This document shows positions 37,606-48,289 of a stretch of DNA of 64,000 nucleotides, piece after piece. Origin of the DNA: Diploscapter coronatus (lineage: Eukaryota > Nematoda > Chromadorea > Rhabditida > Rhabditidae); assembly GCA_964036155.1 (NCBI GenBank), contig OZ038423.1:71687249-71751248 (forward strand). The letters run 5' to 3'. Position 1 is the first letter of the stretch; each line of letters starts with the position of its first letter. The position numbers were made by a program, and so were the translations under genes. The notes below the pieces were generated by a model. The model ran no database searches and had not been told where the DNA came from. It worked only from the letters and a program-made list of their open reading frames with translations.

Positions 37606-38759
37606 ATGGACATGAACTGGAGAATAATGTAGAATGACTCACTCGACAGATATACGCACACGTGTGTACAGAATAATTGACAAGATGACACAATGTCCAT
37701 GCGGAAGACTAGTTTTGCAGTTGCTATTGTTATTCGTTGTGTTCGTTCAGCATTAGTGTAATCATTCTCCATCGTCGATAAACAACGTTTTCGGGTTGTT
37801 TTCAACTTTTATTGAATTTTTCTCGATTATTTACCGATTGGCAGTATCGCAAATGGCGGCGAACAAATCCCCACATTTCAACACACAGCAATCAAAACAA
37901 AGATACGAAATAATGCCGCATTTTCTCAAAGCAAGTTTACGAGTTTTGAGACCTGGGTTAATGTTAATTTGAATAGGACTGGTGGAGTTATTTCTCTTCT
38001 TTCTGACTATTTCCAATTTGGGAATGGCAAAGGTCGTTCTAGAGGTAGGTGTGCGCAGCGAGTGTGTGCACCTAATTCATTTATTCAATTCTCTCGGTCG
38101 GGTCTGCCTCTCTAATTTCTCTCACCACTTTTCTTTCTACCTGGCTGCGCTTAGCGACTGTACTGCCTTTACCTTTTCATACAGAGGTTAACAGACTATT
38201 ATTCTTCGAGGTCATATACGAGAAGAGAGGAAGAATGAATGAAAAGAGAAAGGACCTAGAGGGGAAATAGAGGAATAGGAAAAGGTGATGAAAATAGGCA
38301 AAGGAAAGAGGAATGATCGCATAGGGGAATGCGCATATGTGGACAAACAGTCCAGACAATTCACATACACGATAGAACCCAATATTTGAACATGGCATTT
38401 TGCACATATCCTACTCCAAGAAATTGACCAAAACGGCCTTAATATTAACTTATCTTGTCCAATCAGATAAAACCGAGTCATTTTTGTCGCCTACTTCTGA
38501 ACAACGAATAGAAAAGTTTACAGTTTCCCTTGCCTCTACTTTTACTGCCTTTGTCTTTTTCTCATTTTAACTGTTTTGGCTTTTCAAATTCTTTGTGTGA
38601 GCTTCGAAGAAACGTGAGCGCATTTGCATTGGAAAATTGCCAGATGAGAAGAAGATAAAGCAAAGGCAGAAGGGAAGAACATAGAGGAAGGGATTGCAGA
38701 GATTGAGATATACAGAGGAGCAGGACATGTTGTAAACTATCAATCAAAGGGGGGTAGAG

Positions 38760-38782
38760 GCTCTGCTGCTGCTGCTGCTGCA
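38760..38782. repeat. (CTG)n trinucleotide repeat
   Basis: About six to seven CTG units followed by CAGG. A second, shorter GCTGCTGCTGCTGCT run lies at 39168-39182. Neither falls in a supported coding exon. Confidence 0.9.
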
Positions 38783-39845
38783 GGAAAAGATATGCAAAGG
38801 GATATGGTTAGAGGGAGGATAAAGGACACATCCTGAGGTCAGCGGGCTCTGACCAGATACCCCATCGATTTCTATGGATACCTGCGCATTATTCTAATGA
38901 GCTGAGCCACTCGAGCACCTTTTAATTAGATTCCATTGGAAGAATGCAAATGAGGTGTCGAGAACATCAAAGAAAGTGCAAAGGACATCATATTTAATAG
39001 TGTTTCATGGATGAATCAAAATTAGATTTTGAAGTGCCTAAACCATAATTGGAATAGTAATAATACTAATAAATCCGACTCTAGTTATATTCTACAGTAA
39101 CTGAATTTATTTGCACAAGTGAGGAGTCCATAAGCAAGCCAATAAACCCAGCCATTGCAGTGAGGGAGCTGCTGCTGCTGCTTCTACGGTAGATAAGCAA
39201 ACAAGCGCATGGTAGCTGCTGACTGAATAACAGAAAGGCGAACGAGACAACATAAATGAGCAATAACAGAAGGAGAGCAAGCATTGGTCTTTATTACTGT
39301 AGTGTAAACAGGAATTAGCATAGCTTTATGTATGAATTTATTTGCTTCACATAACTTTAACCTTGATGATTTCCAATATCGTTTATCCGAAATTTAAAAA
39401 TTAGGGTAAAATAATACATTTCATATGCTCGTTTATTCAAACTATACCATTCACACGATCGATTTCGCGTAATGCTCCACTTGAGCTGCTTTCTTTTTTT
39501 GTTGATGAATTGTCAAGCGTGCAATTGCAAGTGTGAAGCGTTCTTTCTCTATGCATAATCTCGAACCGTTTCAATCCTCCTTGACCCCCTTTGTATCGCC
39601 TGCTCACTTCTTTGGCACGTGTGCTATCTGTCTAATGGGTCATCCTCCCCTCCGTCCTCCCGAATATCCTCGACCCTTCCCCCTATCAGGCAATTTCATC
39701 GACTCGCAATGCCATTCCTAAGATAGCCACCGTCTTCTCATCTCTGCCTTTGCATCTTTATTACTTCCATTTTTGTTGATTCGATCCATTGATAGCTCTA
39801 TTTATTCGTTTTTTTTTTGTTCTACATATTCAACTTATTTGAAAC

Positions 39846-41693
39846 ATGCTAAATTCATGCATATTGGTAATCCTATGCAGTCTATCAGCAGCTACAATTC
39901 TTGACTCATTCAAGGATCATGGAATCGTCCACGAGGTCTATGGAGAGGGAAGGTTCGACGTTTTGATCAAATCATCCGATCTGAAAAAAACTTCTTTTTC
40001 AGATTGGTTGAAGAGAAGGAGAAATGCACTACATACAAAATGGAGTTGTTCGACTATATCAATTCGCTGCATACCAACGAAATGACGGAAATGGGCAAGG
40101 AGATGCTCAAGCGGAGAATCTACTCGTCGTTTGAAGCCGTCTGCAGGAGTTTTGAGGTCCCAATTGAACAGGAGACGTCCGTGAAATTTGGGAAAATCAA
40201 TCGGTATGACGTCATAGAGAGAACGCATCGAGTTGAAATTGCAATTGAAACATTTGAGACCCACATTGCGGTTCATGGACCGGTTCGAGATCGAATGGAA
40301 CGCGCAGAAGTTCGAGCGCGATCTCCAGTCGCTCTTTCTCGAGAACAAAATCAGCAATCCGTTCCTCAACACCATCGGAAACGTAGGATAATTGACGAAT
40401 ATTATAAGAGAAAATAAACAAAAATCTCAGGATAGCTTACTTCTGGCTGGTTCCACGTCGCCTCAGGATTTCTCCCAGAGAACGACCATTTTCCCAAACA
40501 AGTGCAACGTCGATGAAATGATCATTCACGCTCAGCTCTGCTTCAACATTTCCAACAATCCTCAAAGCGGATCCGTCTATGCTGTTAGTCAAAATAAGTA
40601 ATCTATCGAAACATTAGTGAAGATTCTAGTTGGCTCACGCTGGCGAATTCCTGGCAGATGACACTGTCTTTGCCTATTACGAGATCCCCGAATTCGTCCT
40701 TATCACTGCTGAATCTGTATTCCCGATCAACCTGAGTCAATGCAAAGTCGTGGTTCGTTCAAATTGGTTTTATCTCTCTGAACTGACAAGGGAAATTCCC
40801 ACATATAGAACTCACACACTTTAATGAAACTTTTCGTGTAGAGACTTTCGATGACACTGATCACGATTCTGAAGTCGAAAGTGCTTAATCGCTCTCTGGA
40901 ACCTTGCCTCATTCGACTTATGTTTCGTATGGAAAATTAACTGTTTTGTTTGCTAGATCACATATTTAAAATTTGCAAATTTGATGAAATGCAAGCGAAG
41001 AGATCAGGTTCAACTGAAAATTTCAGACTCCAGAGTGCGAATAAGCACTTTTTGACACGATAAAAGTGATCAGCGCCACTGAAAATCCTTATTAAAAAGG
41101 TTTCATCAAGATCTGTGAGCTCCTATGTAAGAATGTCCCTTGTGAAGATACTAGTTTAGTTCGGCACGTACATTTACTGCTTCGGAACTCCCTCGAACGA
41201 CTGCGATCTGAAGACTCTGGCAGGCTGCTCGATTTATGGTCGCAAGGCTGGAGATGGATTCACGTTCTCTCGTACTTTCGGAACCTCTGGAAAGATCTTT
41301 GCTACAACGAATATCGTACGGCTCTAAGGGTACATTGAATTCGATTTTTTTGCTCCTAGGAAGTCGACATCTTCAACAACGGCACGATGACCCCTGTTCC
41401 TGCTCAGGTCTTCACGACTCATCTGCATCATGACGGAAATGGAGTTGTGGCATCGGTCGACATTACTCCTGTCAAACAGAACACGGTCCGTAATTCCTTC
41501 CTAATTGGCGAAAAGTAGTTGCTTTCAGTCGATCTTCCCTGAAATTGAGGACTCGACGATTGCCGTTTTGAACGGCGAAGAGTCGACTCATCTGTACGAG
41601 GCCCAACAGAGAGGCAAACCATACCTGAGCCATAAACGATACGACCAAACTGCTTGGGAGGCAGTAAGAAGCTTCTTCGGAAAATACATTTGA
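39846..41693 (+). CDS. secreted orphan protein, 382 aa
   Basis: Eight exons: 39846-39952, 40003-40203, 40259-40382, 40431-40583, 40630-40746, 41160-41315, 41360-41485 and 41529-41693. They join in phase to 382 aa. The N-terminus is a short signal peptide (MLNSCILVILCSLSAAT). The mature protein has Cys in KCTTYKM, EAVCRSF, NKCNVDE, LCFNIS, SQCKFG, YCFGTPSNDCD and AGCSIYG, and Asn-glycosylation sites (NISNN, NLSQ, NNGT). The middle (FAYYEIPEFVLITAESVFPI) looks like a globular fold. I do not recognise the family; a nematode-specific secreted protein is an inference. The exon 5 donor is weak (AAA|GTCGTG) and the following 413-nt intron could hide another exon. The second intron ends TTTGAG (40253-40258). 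AATAAA lies at 41803-41808. Confidence 0.8.
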
Positions 41694-41802
41694 ATAGTTT
41701 TGAAGTCTTGATCTTATGCAATGTAATCTCATCTTCTCGAATCTCAATATGCATCATCAAACTTTCAGTTGAATGTTATCTCAATTTATTCAAACTTGTA
41801 GA

Positions 41803-41808
41803 AATAAA
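41803..41808 (+). terminator. poly(A) signal AATAAA of the secreted orphan
   Basis: It lies 110 nt after the stop at 41693 and only about 17 nt before the stop of the convergent cyp-44. The - strand signal for cyp-44 (TTTATT, 785-790 of the 41 kb block, i.e. 41785-41790) lies on the other side, so the two 3' UTRs are predicted to overlap. Confidence 0.7.
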
Positions 41809-41824
41809 GTTTTAAGATGAATCA

Positions 41825-43777
41825 TCAAAGCGGTTTCATGTGAAATCTGCAATCGCCAGCTGGCAGAAGCAGTGTCTCGTAGATTTGTCTGATCGGTTCA
41901 TGCTTGTGATCGATATCGAAGGATTGCACCAATTTGGCTAGTGTCACATGAAGATCTTGCTCGGCAAAGCGTCTTCCTGATTTTTTCAAATGACTCTTAG
42001 TTCCGAGTTTAAAAATCACCTGCACACATTCGGGGTCCAAACCCAAATGGTAGTATTGCGAAGGGGTGTGCTTGCTCTTTCTTTTCATTCTCACGAAGCC
42101 ATCTCTCTGGTTTGAACTTCAAAGGGTCGGGGAAGAACTTAGGCGATCTGAATTTTTAGCTTTTCATAGTATTCCTATTGGACCATACGTCATGAGCACA
42201 TTCGTATTTATATCGATCGGAGTTCCTGCAGGCACAAGGTATCCGCTGAGAACTACATCTTTTGTTGGAATCCGAGAAATCTCCGTTCCAATTGGGAAGA
42301 ATCGAAATGTTTCCTTGACGCAAGCCCTTAGTAGTGGCATCTTTTGTAGATGAGCTACGTCAATTGCTGAAATATTCATTTAGAAATGGTAAGTTTGAAA
42401 AGCCTACCTTCATCTTTCCCAACGGCCTCGTTGATTTCTTTCCTCAACCTTTCTTGAATGTCTTTGTGAATCGCGATATTGAATAAGTTGTAGACAAACA
42501 TCGGTGCTGTCTGAAGTCATTTGAAAAAAACTCAGGATTTCTAAATTCAGCTAACCGTTGACAGGCCATCAGCAAACAATGATAGCATGATGACTTTGAT
42601 GTCTCGCTTATTCAGTTCCGGCTTGTTGATTAGACAGCTCGCAAATAGAAGATTTTCCGGATTTTCTTTCGATTGCAGTTTCTCGATAGCTTCATCCATC
42701 AGTTTGTCGGCTTCTCTGAAAATCAATCCTGAAGATAGCGTATGATTGAATATACTTTTACGCATAGAATGTATCTTCAAGTTCGATCATTCGTTTCCAC
42801 TGGGGCGTTTTGAAGTATCGATAGAAAGGAAAGCCGAACTTCATTCTAAATGCCGACCTTAATGACCAAGCTGCTGAATTCGTAATGCTTACCTGGCTGA
42901 TAACTGAAAGATCTCCTTATTAACATCGACCAATCTATCAGCCCATTTGATATTGTCTCCTAGAGCTCCTAAGCGCTTCTCGAAGACAGTGTTTCCAGCG
43001 GATTCGAGACTCCATCTATTTTAGAAGAAATTTTTTTTTTATTTCATACATATTTCTCTTCCCACCTTCCAGCAACCCTCCTCATATCCACTTGTCCATC
43101 CCTCTGAGTTTCGTTTTTGATGTGGTTGATCAGTGATTGGGTGACTTGGTTGGTGAATGGAAGATAGGCATAGACTGCCTGTGGTCGCATCATGATCTGT
43201 TGAACAGCACTTCGGAGACGATACCATTCATCACCATTTCTAACAAACATCTGTATGAAAAAACTCGCTGAAATCTTTACAAATTTCCTAATCCAGGATT
43301 TTGTCCACGCATTTTTCTGTACTGTTGAGTCGTTTCTTGGAGTGGCACAATGTGCGGATTCTTCCCATCAGATTGAAACACGGTTCGGGAATCTTCTTAA
43401 TTTTAGACGACTTTGAAATGAAAGAGAAAAATAGAATTTACCTGGATCGTAGACATGAACGACATAACCTTTTCCTGCTCCAAGATTCTCTTTGACGATG
43501 TTTCCATATTTGTCGTGCAATTCCACTAGGTAGTTTAAATAATTTTGGCTTTTCTTGTCGTCTTAAATAAACGTTTATAAGGAGAGATAAGTGAAGAAGT
43601 TTTACTTTTGAAGATGTTGTGGCTTGATCCGAATATGGGTATTTCTTTCGGTCCTGGGATTTCGGAGAATGGTCGGATCTTTAGTTTAGCTTCCGAAGTT
43701 GAAGCCGAAGTTTGATGAACAGGGCATTGAGAAGCAGCTACCGATGATAAGCTTCTAATTGAATGCAAGGATTTCAT
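41825..43777 (-). CDS. cyp-44A1: cytochrome P450, CYP44 type (mitochondrial-like)
   Basis: Eleven exons: 43606-43777, 43442-43525, 43281-43395, 43066-43239, 42893-43015, 42762-42845, 42556-42715, 42408-42510, 42189-42366, 42020-42147 and 41825-41976. They join to 490 aa, the length I recall for C. elegans CYP44A1. The heme-binding loop [15 protein letters not shown] has its Cys at residue 439. The K-helix ExxR is ETFR (357-360), the meander is [13 protein letters not shown] and the I-helix region is FADGLSTTAPMF. A Ser/Arg-rich N-terminus ([17 protein letters not shown]) without a membrane anchor fits mitochondrial import. CYP44 is the nematode member of the mitochondrial P450 clan; its substrate is not established here. 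Gene symbol is by family resemblance. One intron ends TTAAG (before 43395). An acceptor TTTCTTCAG lies 2 nt before the ATG. Confidence 0.93.
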
Positions 43778-43917
43778 ATCTGAAGAAACAATCGATAAAA
43801 CGTTGCAAACGAAACGAGTGGCCAATCAGCAGAGAAAATAAGTGCAAAAAGAGTGGACAGAATTCCCAAAAGCAGACAATTAGACAGGGGTCAAATAATG
43901 GAGAGATTGATGGCTGA

Positions 43918-43935
43918 TTGATAAGGGTCGATAAG
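43918..43935. promoter_or_regulatory. tandem GATA-type motifs upstream of cyp-44
   Basis: TTGATAAG and TCGATAAG occur 10 nt apart, about 150 nt upstream of the cyp-44 ATG and downstream of the CPG4-like stop. ELT-2-like GATA factors bind TGATAA in nematode intestine; binding here is inferred. Confidence 0.35.
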
Positions 43936-43987
43936 TAACAAAGCTATGCTATACTCACGTGCATTCAAATACTATGGATAGATTACT

Positions 43988-45356
43988 TCAAAACGGTTTA
44001 TTTACAAAAACAAAAACGAATATGAAAGAAGCGAGATATTGAGTATATTTGAAGGTTGACTCAAATGAACTTGTTAGAGCAAATTGTTCAGCGGAATAGG
44101 TATCTCTTCTTAGCTGTGCAGCTCCACACGCTCCTGGTAAAGTCGGCCACTTTATCTTCAACATATTGAAAATCGCCTCTCGATTGCTGTGGAACATTTC
44201 ACCAGCAATCTGAAAACGCTTTGTTCCTGTTTCATCTGATTAAAGACACCTTTTCGCTATATTTCCCACACAGTCTTCCATGTTCCCTCGTGAAGCATGT
44301 GGAGAATTTATCGAAATCGCTGAAAAGGGTATTTTTAAAAATCGATGTTTATTTTATACCTGCAAATATTCTCGATGTTTTCCTTCGACTGATTCACCGC
44401 AAACTCTTGCATGGATTGCCGGAGTTTGAAGGTCTGAATTCGGCAGACGTTGTTCAGGTCGTCTCCGTACCTCTTCCAACATCCTAACTGAGTACGAATA
44501 TCTGTGTCCAATTATGTTAAACATTTTATAGGCTATTTTAATTTACCATCCAGATTATCACAAGCGGTTTGCCACGACCGGATGCCTATCAGGAGAATTT
44601 GAACTTCTTGAGATCGGTTGCACTTGTTTAGACATTCAGTTAATAGCCAATTGCTGCTGAAACGCTGTTTAAATAAAATTTTAAGTCGAATATGAATTAT
44701 ATATATTTGCAAAGCATTGCATTTGAACGTAATAGAAAGTGATAGAAATACTTTGTCCCTGGGGAGGCTGTTCAAAGAAAGAAAGATGGCAATGTGCTCA
44801 ACCCTCATCTACTCACTCCATATATTATTTGATTACAGAAGGTAGAGTGGCTTGCGAAATGGACTGCATAAAATATCGATATTTTGCATGAAAGTCTCCC
44901 ACTGAATCATCAGGAAGAGAATCCTGCTAAATGAGGTCGTTTTGAACCCATTTTTCAAGACACGACAAATGAGAATTTGGCACGCATTTTGAGGATCAGA
45001 TTGAATACGCAAGATTTTACGAAACTAATTTTACTCGATGGTTCAAATATACCTGCAAATTTCAACAGCCTTCAGATATGCAGCAGTTTCATTACCGGTA
45101 GCTCGTAGAAGATTTAGTAGAGGCAAAGTGAACTCTGAGGACCATTCGTTATCATTCTAAAAAGTTCTCGATCTTTAAATTTCCTTTATTTTTGACATAC
45201 ATCTCTCATGTGATTATCCTTGCATCTCATTACGCATAGGTTGATTTTTAGCGATTTCAGTTCTTCGGGAGAGCCATTACAGTATGAATACTTGAAGAAT
45301 GATAATAATGCAATCAGAAAGGCGAAAATATTGCATGAAAAGCGTCTGCCAGTCAT
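43988..45356 (-). CDS. secreted Cys-rich protein, chondroitin proteoglycan 4 (CPG4)-like
   Basis: Seven exons: 45201-45356, 45053-45156, 44837-44926, 44547-44656, 44360-44501, 44250-44319 and 43988-44209. They join to 297 aa. A signal peptide (MTGRRFSCNIFAFLIALLSF) is followed by helical segments with regularly spaced Cys pairs: LCVMRC, EICSRI, ILCSPF, ECLNKC, ACDNL, GCWKRY, VCRIQ, NICSDF, TCFTRE, LCGKY, ACGAA. This Cys-paired helical pattern resembles the CPG4-type domain of nematode secreted proteins; the assignment is by pattern, not by alignment. The C-terminus is hydrophobic (ASFIFVFVFVNKPF). An AATAAA overlaps the last codons (about 43994-43999), so the 3' UTR is very short. The next same-strand gene, cyp-44, starts 211 bp downstream; an operon is possible. 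Confidence 0.75.
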
Positions 45357-46373
45357 TTTTATTGTCTGTTGATTGACACTTTGTCCTTAACGCTCGAATT
45401 TTGACGCTCAGCTGCAGTCGTTGGCTGGTTGCCCTTCAAACGCTTCGAATGACATTGTCGATCGAGTCTTTTTGCATGTGTGGCTGGAATCTGGAATGTT
45501 TACATTTTTCTTATCTTTGCCCTCTATAAAAATAGAAAAAAGCAAGAGTCGCTCAAGATAATTCAACACTCAATTCATTTATTCAGCACAGTCACAAACG
45601 TCCCTGACTGAAATTCGACTCTTTGTTCTCTCGGCACTTTTTATTTCCATTTCCATCTCATGAAAATCTCAGCAAAAATGAATTATCTTGGCGCTTAAAA
45701 CTGGGATTAAATCAAATTTTAGAAATCTGCTGGGAGTAAATTGTTCCAGAAAGTGAGTGTAGAATGTTGTTAAAAGTGGACACTTTACTCTCAATTACTA
45801 TTTTTTTTCGTATTTTTGAGAAAAATACGGAAAATTAAGATAGGACATTTGAAAATATGGTTGCACTTCGTATCATTTCGTAAAATTTCCGACTCACCTG
45901 ATGTAGCCTGAGATGTGCTATAGATAATATTTATGCAGCTTCGCGGAAGCTGCTCGGGGACAAATGGAATGATGCAATGAAGACATCTAAAAGCCTCCCT
46001 CTCGGCTTCTCACGACTGCCACATATCCTATTGCCCCAAGGCATGAAGCTCAAATGGTCCTCCGCGTCCTTTGTCGTCCCAAGAGCCACGCCCATTTTTC
46101 AAGGATATGTTCTAAATCCTTGAAAAAGTAGCAATATTATCATCATCTGAAAATAAAACTTAGTACTAATGCATTTTAACGTGAATGATTAGGTTTAACG
46201 TTGAAATTAGCTAGCATCACTCTAAATTCACGATATATGGTGAGAAAACCACATTCAATGAGTTTTTACATACATGTTCATGTAATTGGCAAAATATGTA
46301 GAAAGAATAGATCAAATATTATCTAGAAGAAATAAAAAAAAAAGCGTAGGACCACCAAAGATGAAGAAAATGG
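45357..46373. other. intergenic / upstream of CPG4-like gene
   Basis: No supported exon. It would hold the promoter of the CPG4-like gene. Confidence 0.5.
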
Positions 46374-46649
46374 TCATATGGTCCTCTCTGACTTAGACAT
46401 TATCATTGAATTATGGATTTGATTTATTCTCGTACTCTCTGCTTGAACAAATTTCTGGGCAGACTCCAGGAACAGTGTCATGATTTCAATTTTAAGTGCC
46501 AGTACTCCATTAATAGCGTCTCCTCTCGATAACCTTGTCGTATTATTAGTTCTTCGGTTGGCAGCTTGCATTAAGAACCTGTTGATGCGCGAACTATTAT
46601 TAACGAAATAATTTGACCTAAAAATGAACAAAATTGCAAAATATTCCAT
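46374..46649 (-). CDS. hypothetical ORF, possibly one exon of an unrecognised or decaying gene
   Basis: An ATG ORF of 91 codons ends TGA at 46374. An internal ATTTTTAG acceptor at about 46619 suggests the real exon may begin at SNYFVNNSSRINRF. The remainder (GDAINGVLALKIEIMTLFLE, SAQKFVQAESTRINQI) reads as amphipathic helix and looks coding. No upstream exon with matching phase was found and no family is recognised. Confidence 0.3.
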   Translation of the reverse strand: MEYFAILFIFRSNYFVNNSSRINRFLMQAANRRTNNTTRLSRGDAINGVLALKIEIMTLFLESAQKFVQAESTRINQIHNSMIMSKSERTI

Positions 46650-47028
46650 AATTTTGCATCCAGAAAAATTTCACTCTGCGCAAACATTTCAGCAGTGGTA
46701 TGGGCGCACTTTATTTTATTCTTTCAAAAATCATTTTATTTCATAACATGGCTTTTAACAGAATGACAGAATATCGTGTCAATTTCGCGAGTGTGGAATT
46801 GTTAATGATGCTTTGAAATTGATTTCGATTAACCATTATTTTATTGATTCAACCAATTGACTTTAGTTCTACCTAACGCATTATCCTGAAATGTCATTTT
46901 GAACTGTGACCTTCAAAGACATGTTTTAGCACGTTAGCAAATTGAAACTTCAATAATGTTGCAATAGTTTTCTTCACATCAGTCAAAGCTTTTCTCAATG
47001 ATATGAATTACAATCTAGTACTTTACGT

Positions 47029-47298
47029 CTATTCTAAGCTTACTTTCTCTTTATCTAAAATAAACTCATATCCAGTTAGGAATGGTGTTCTTTTCAAAGT
47101 GCCCTGAATAGAATCAAAGATCAAGTCCAGTTGTAGGTCAATGGTGTGTTTAATGGTCGACAAATTTATGACTTTTTTTGCCTTATTTTGAAACGGATAT
47201 ATTATTTTAAAAAATTTCCGTGTAAACACGTTAAATCCAACTTTATTACCGCGGTCTTTAAAGATTTTTATGGCCAGTCGTTGATGTTTATGTTTCAT
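47029..47298 (-). CDS. hypothetical ORF with a downstream splice donor, possibly first exon of a decaying gene
   Basis: ATG at 47298, open for 89 codons (MKHKHQRLAIKIFKDRGNKV, then HTIDLQLDLIFDSIQGTLKR). A good donor (GAGAAA|GTAAGC) lies at 47044. Further down the - strand, 46985-46915 reads LTDVKKTIATLLKFQFAN and 46889-46848 reads DNALGRTKVNWLNQ then stop plus AATAAA, as if they were later exons. The phase from the donor at 47044 does not fit, however. Either one exon boundary is missed or the gene is broken. Confidence 0.3.
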   Translation of the reverse strand: MKHKHQRLAIKIFKDRGNKVGFNVFTRKFFKIIYPFQNKAKKVINLSTIKHTIDLQLDLIFDSIQGTLKRTPFLTGYEFILDKEKVSLE

Positions 47299-48289
47299 TC
47301 TGATGAACTTCAGAGTTCAGACCATATTTCTCAAGCAAAACAATCCTTTCGCTTTAGTTTTATTGTCATGCAATGTGCTTTTGAGGAAATTCACATCTAG
47401 CAACTTTGAACTAGGAAACAAACGGCCAATTCTGAGTTCCGATAAAAACTCAAAGATCAAATTACATGTCAAGTAAATTATGTTTACTTTTTATGGTATA
47501 TAATAATCATGGGGGATTTACTAAAGTCAAAGGATAAACCCAAGGGCATTACTTTAGCGTTCGATATACCAGTTTATATTTTTCTCATGATTCGCGATAT
47601 TAATTTCGACCTAAAATGTTTGATATTTGTTTTGAACTAATTATCAAAAAACGAATCTTCACGAATTTTTCTGAGCTTACCAAAAATTATTTAGGTGTCA
47701 CGAATCGCATAAAGTTTTTCTTTTGTTTTGATGTTTCGAAATCAAATTACTGTGCTAGTTTTATTTGACATTGTCACGTCATTTTTGTCTGTGAATTGAG
47801 TTGAGAAATCGAATACTTCATATTGTAGTACTTCAAAATTTATTTTATCTGCATTTTCATGATTTGAAAAAAATGAAAATTTTAACCTGTTCTTCCACGA
47901 ACTTATCCTATGTCACAGCACTCAAATATCATCATCTAGTCGCTAATTTTTAATTTTTAGGCGCTTCCGCCAGAAAATTTCGATATATAATTTCGGGATT
48001 TTATGATTGACTTATTTTGACGTTTACGAATATTAAAATTTTTGACATCAGTATTTTTCAACTTGTTTCTCTAAATTTTCGAACCCTCTCTCATATGATA
48101 ACTAGATTAGGGTCCGTTCTCATATTGAAACTCTGAACGCATCTGTGCCCGTTAGAATGGACAAGGCAACATACAACTTTACATTGCCTGTATAATATAG
48201 TCTCTGACCCATAATTTTCAATTTGTGATGCTATTTAGTTATCACGATTTAGGAATTGGCAAGGGTTGGATCGGACTTCAATTTTGTCA
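47299..48289. other. intergenic / upstream of MFSD8-like gene
   Basis: AT-rich. A possible short coding start at about 48157 (MDKATYNFTLP before GTATAA) does not fit the phase of the next exon, so it was not included. A TTTAG acceptor at 48252 precedes the first included exon. Confidence 0.45.

Larger units (their letters stand above)
34868..39845. other. about 5 kb divergent intergenic region with simple repeats
   Basis: Separates the aquaglyceroporin (-) from the secreted orphan (+). No exon could be supported on either strand. Long ORFs at 35.1-37.8 kb come from purine- or pyrimidine-biased sequence (for example 36102-36390). Simple repeats are annotated separately. The size suggests a large regulatory region or unrecognised noncoding RNA. 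Confidence 0.5.

Noticed and set aside
35107..37805. Many ORFs of 60-150 codons in the 5-kb intergenic region
   Set aside because: They arise from purine- or pyrimidine-biased sequence that is open on several frames at once; no exon structure.
43196..43250. Acceptor at 43251 giving an exon that begins MFVRNGDEW in cyp-44
   Set aside because: Joining there breaks the frame; the TTAG acceptor ending at 43240 keeps [14 protein letters not shown] in frame.
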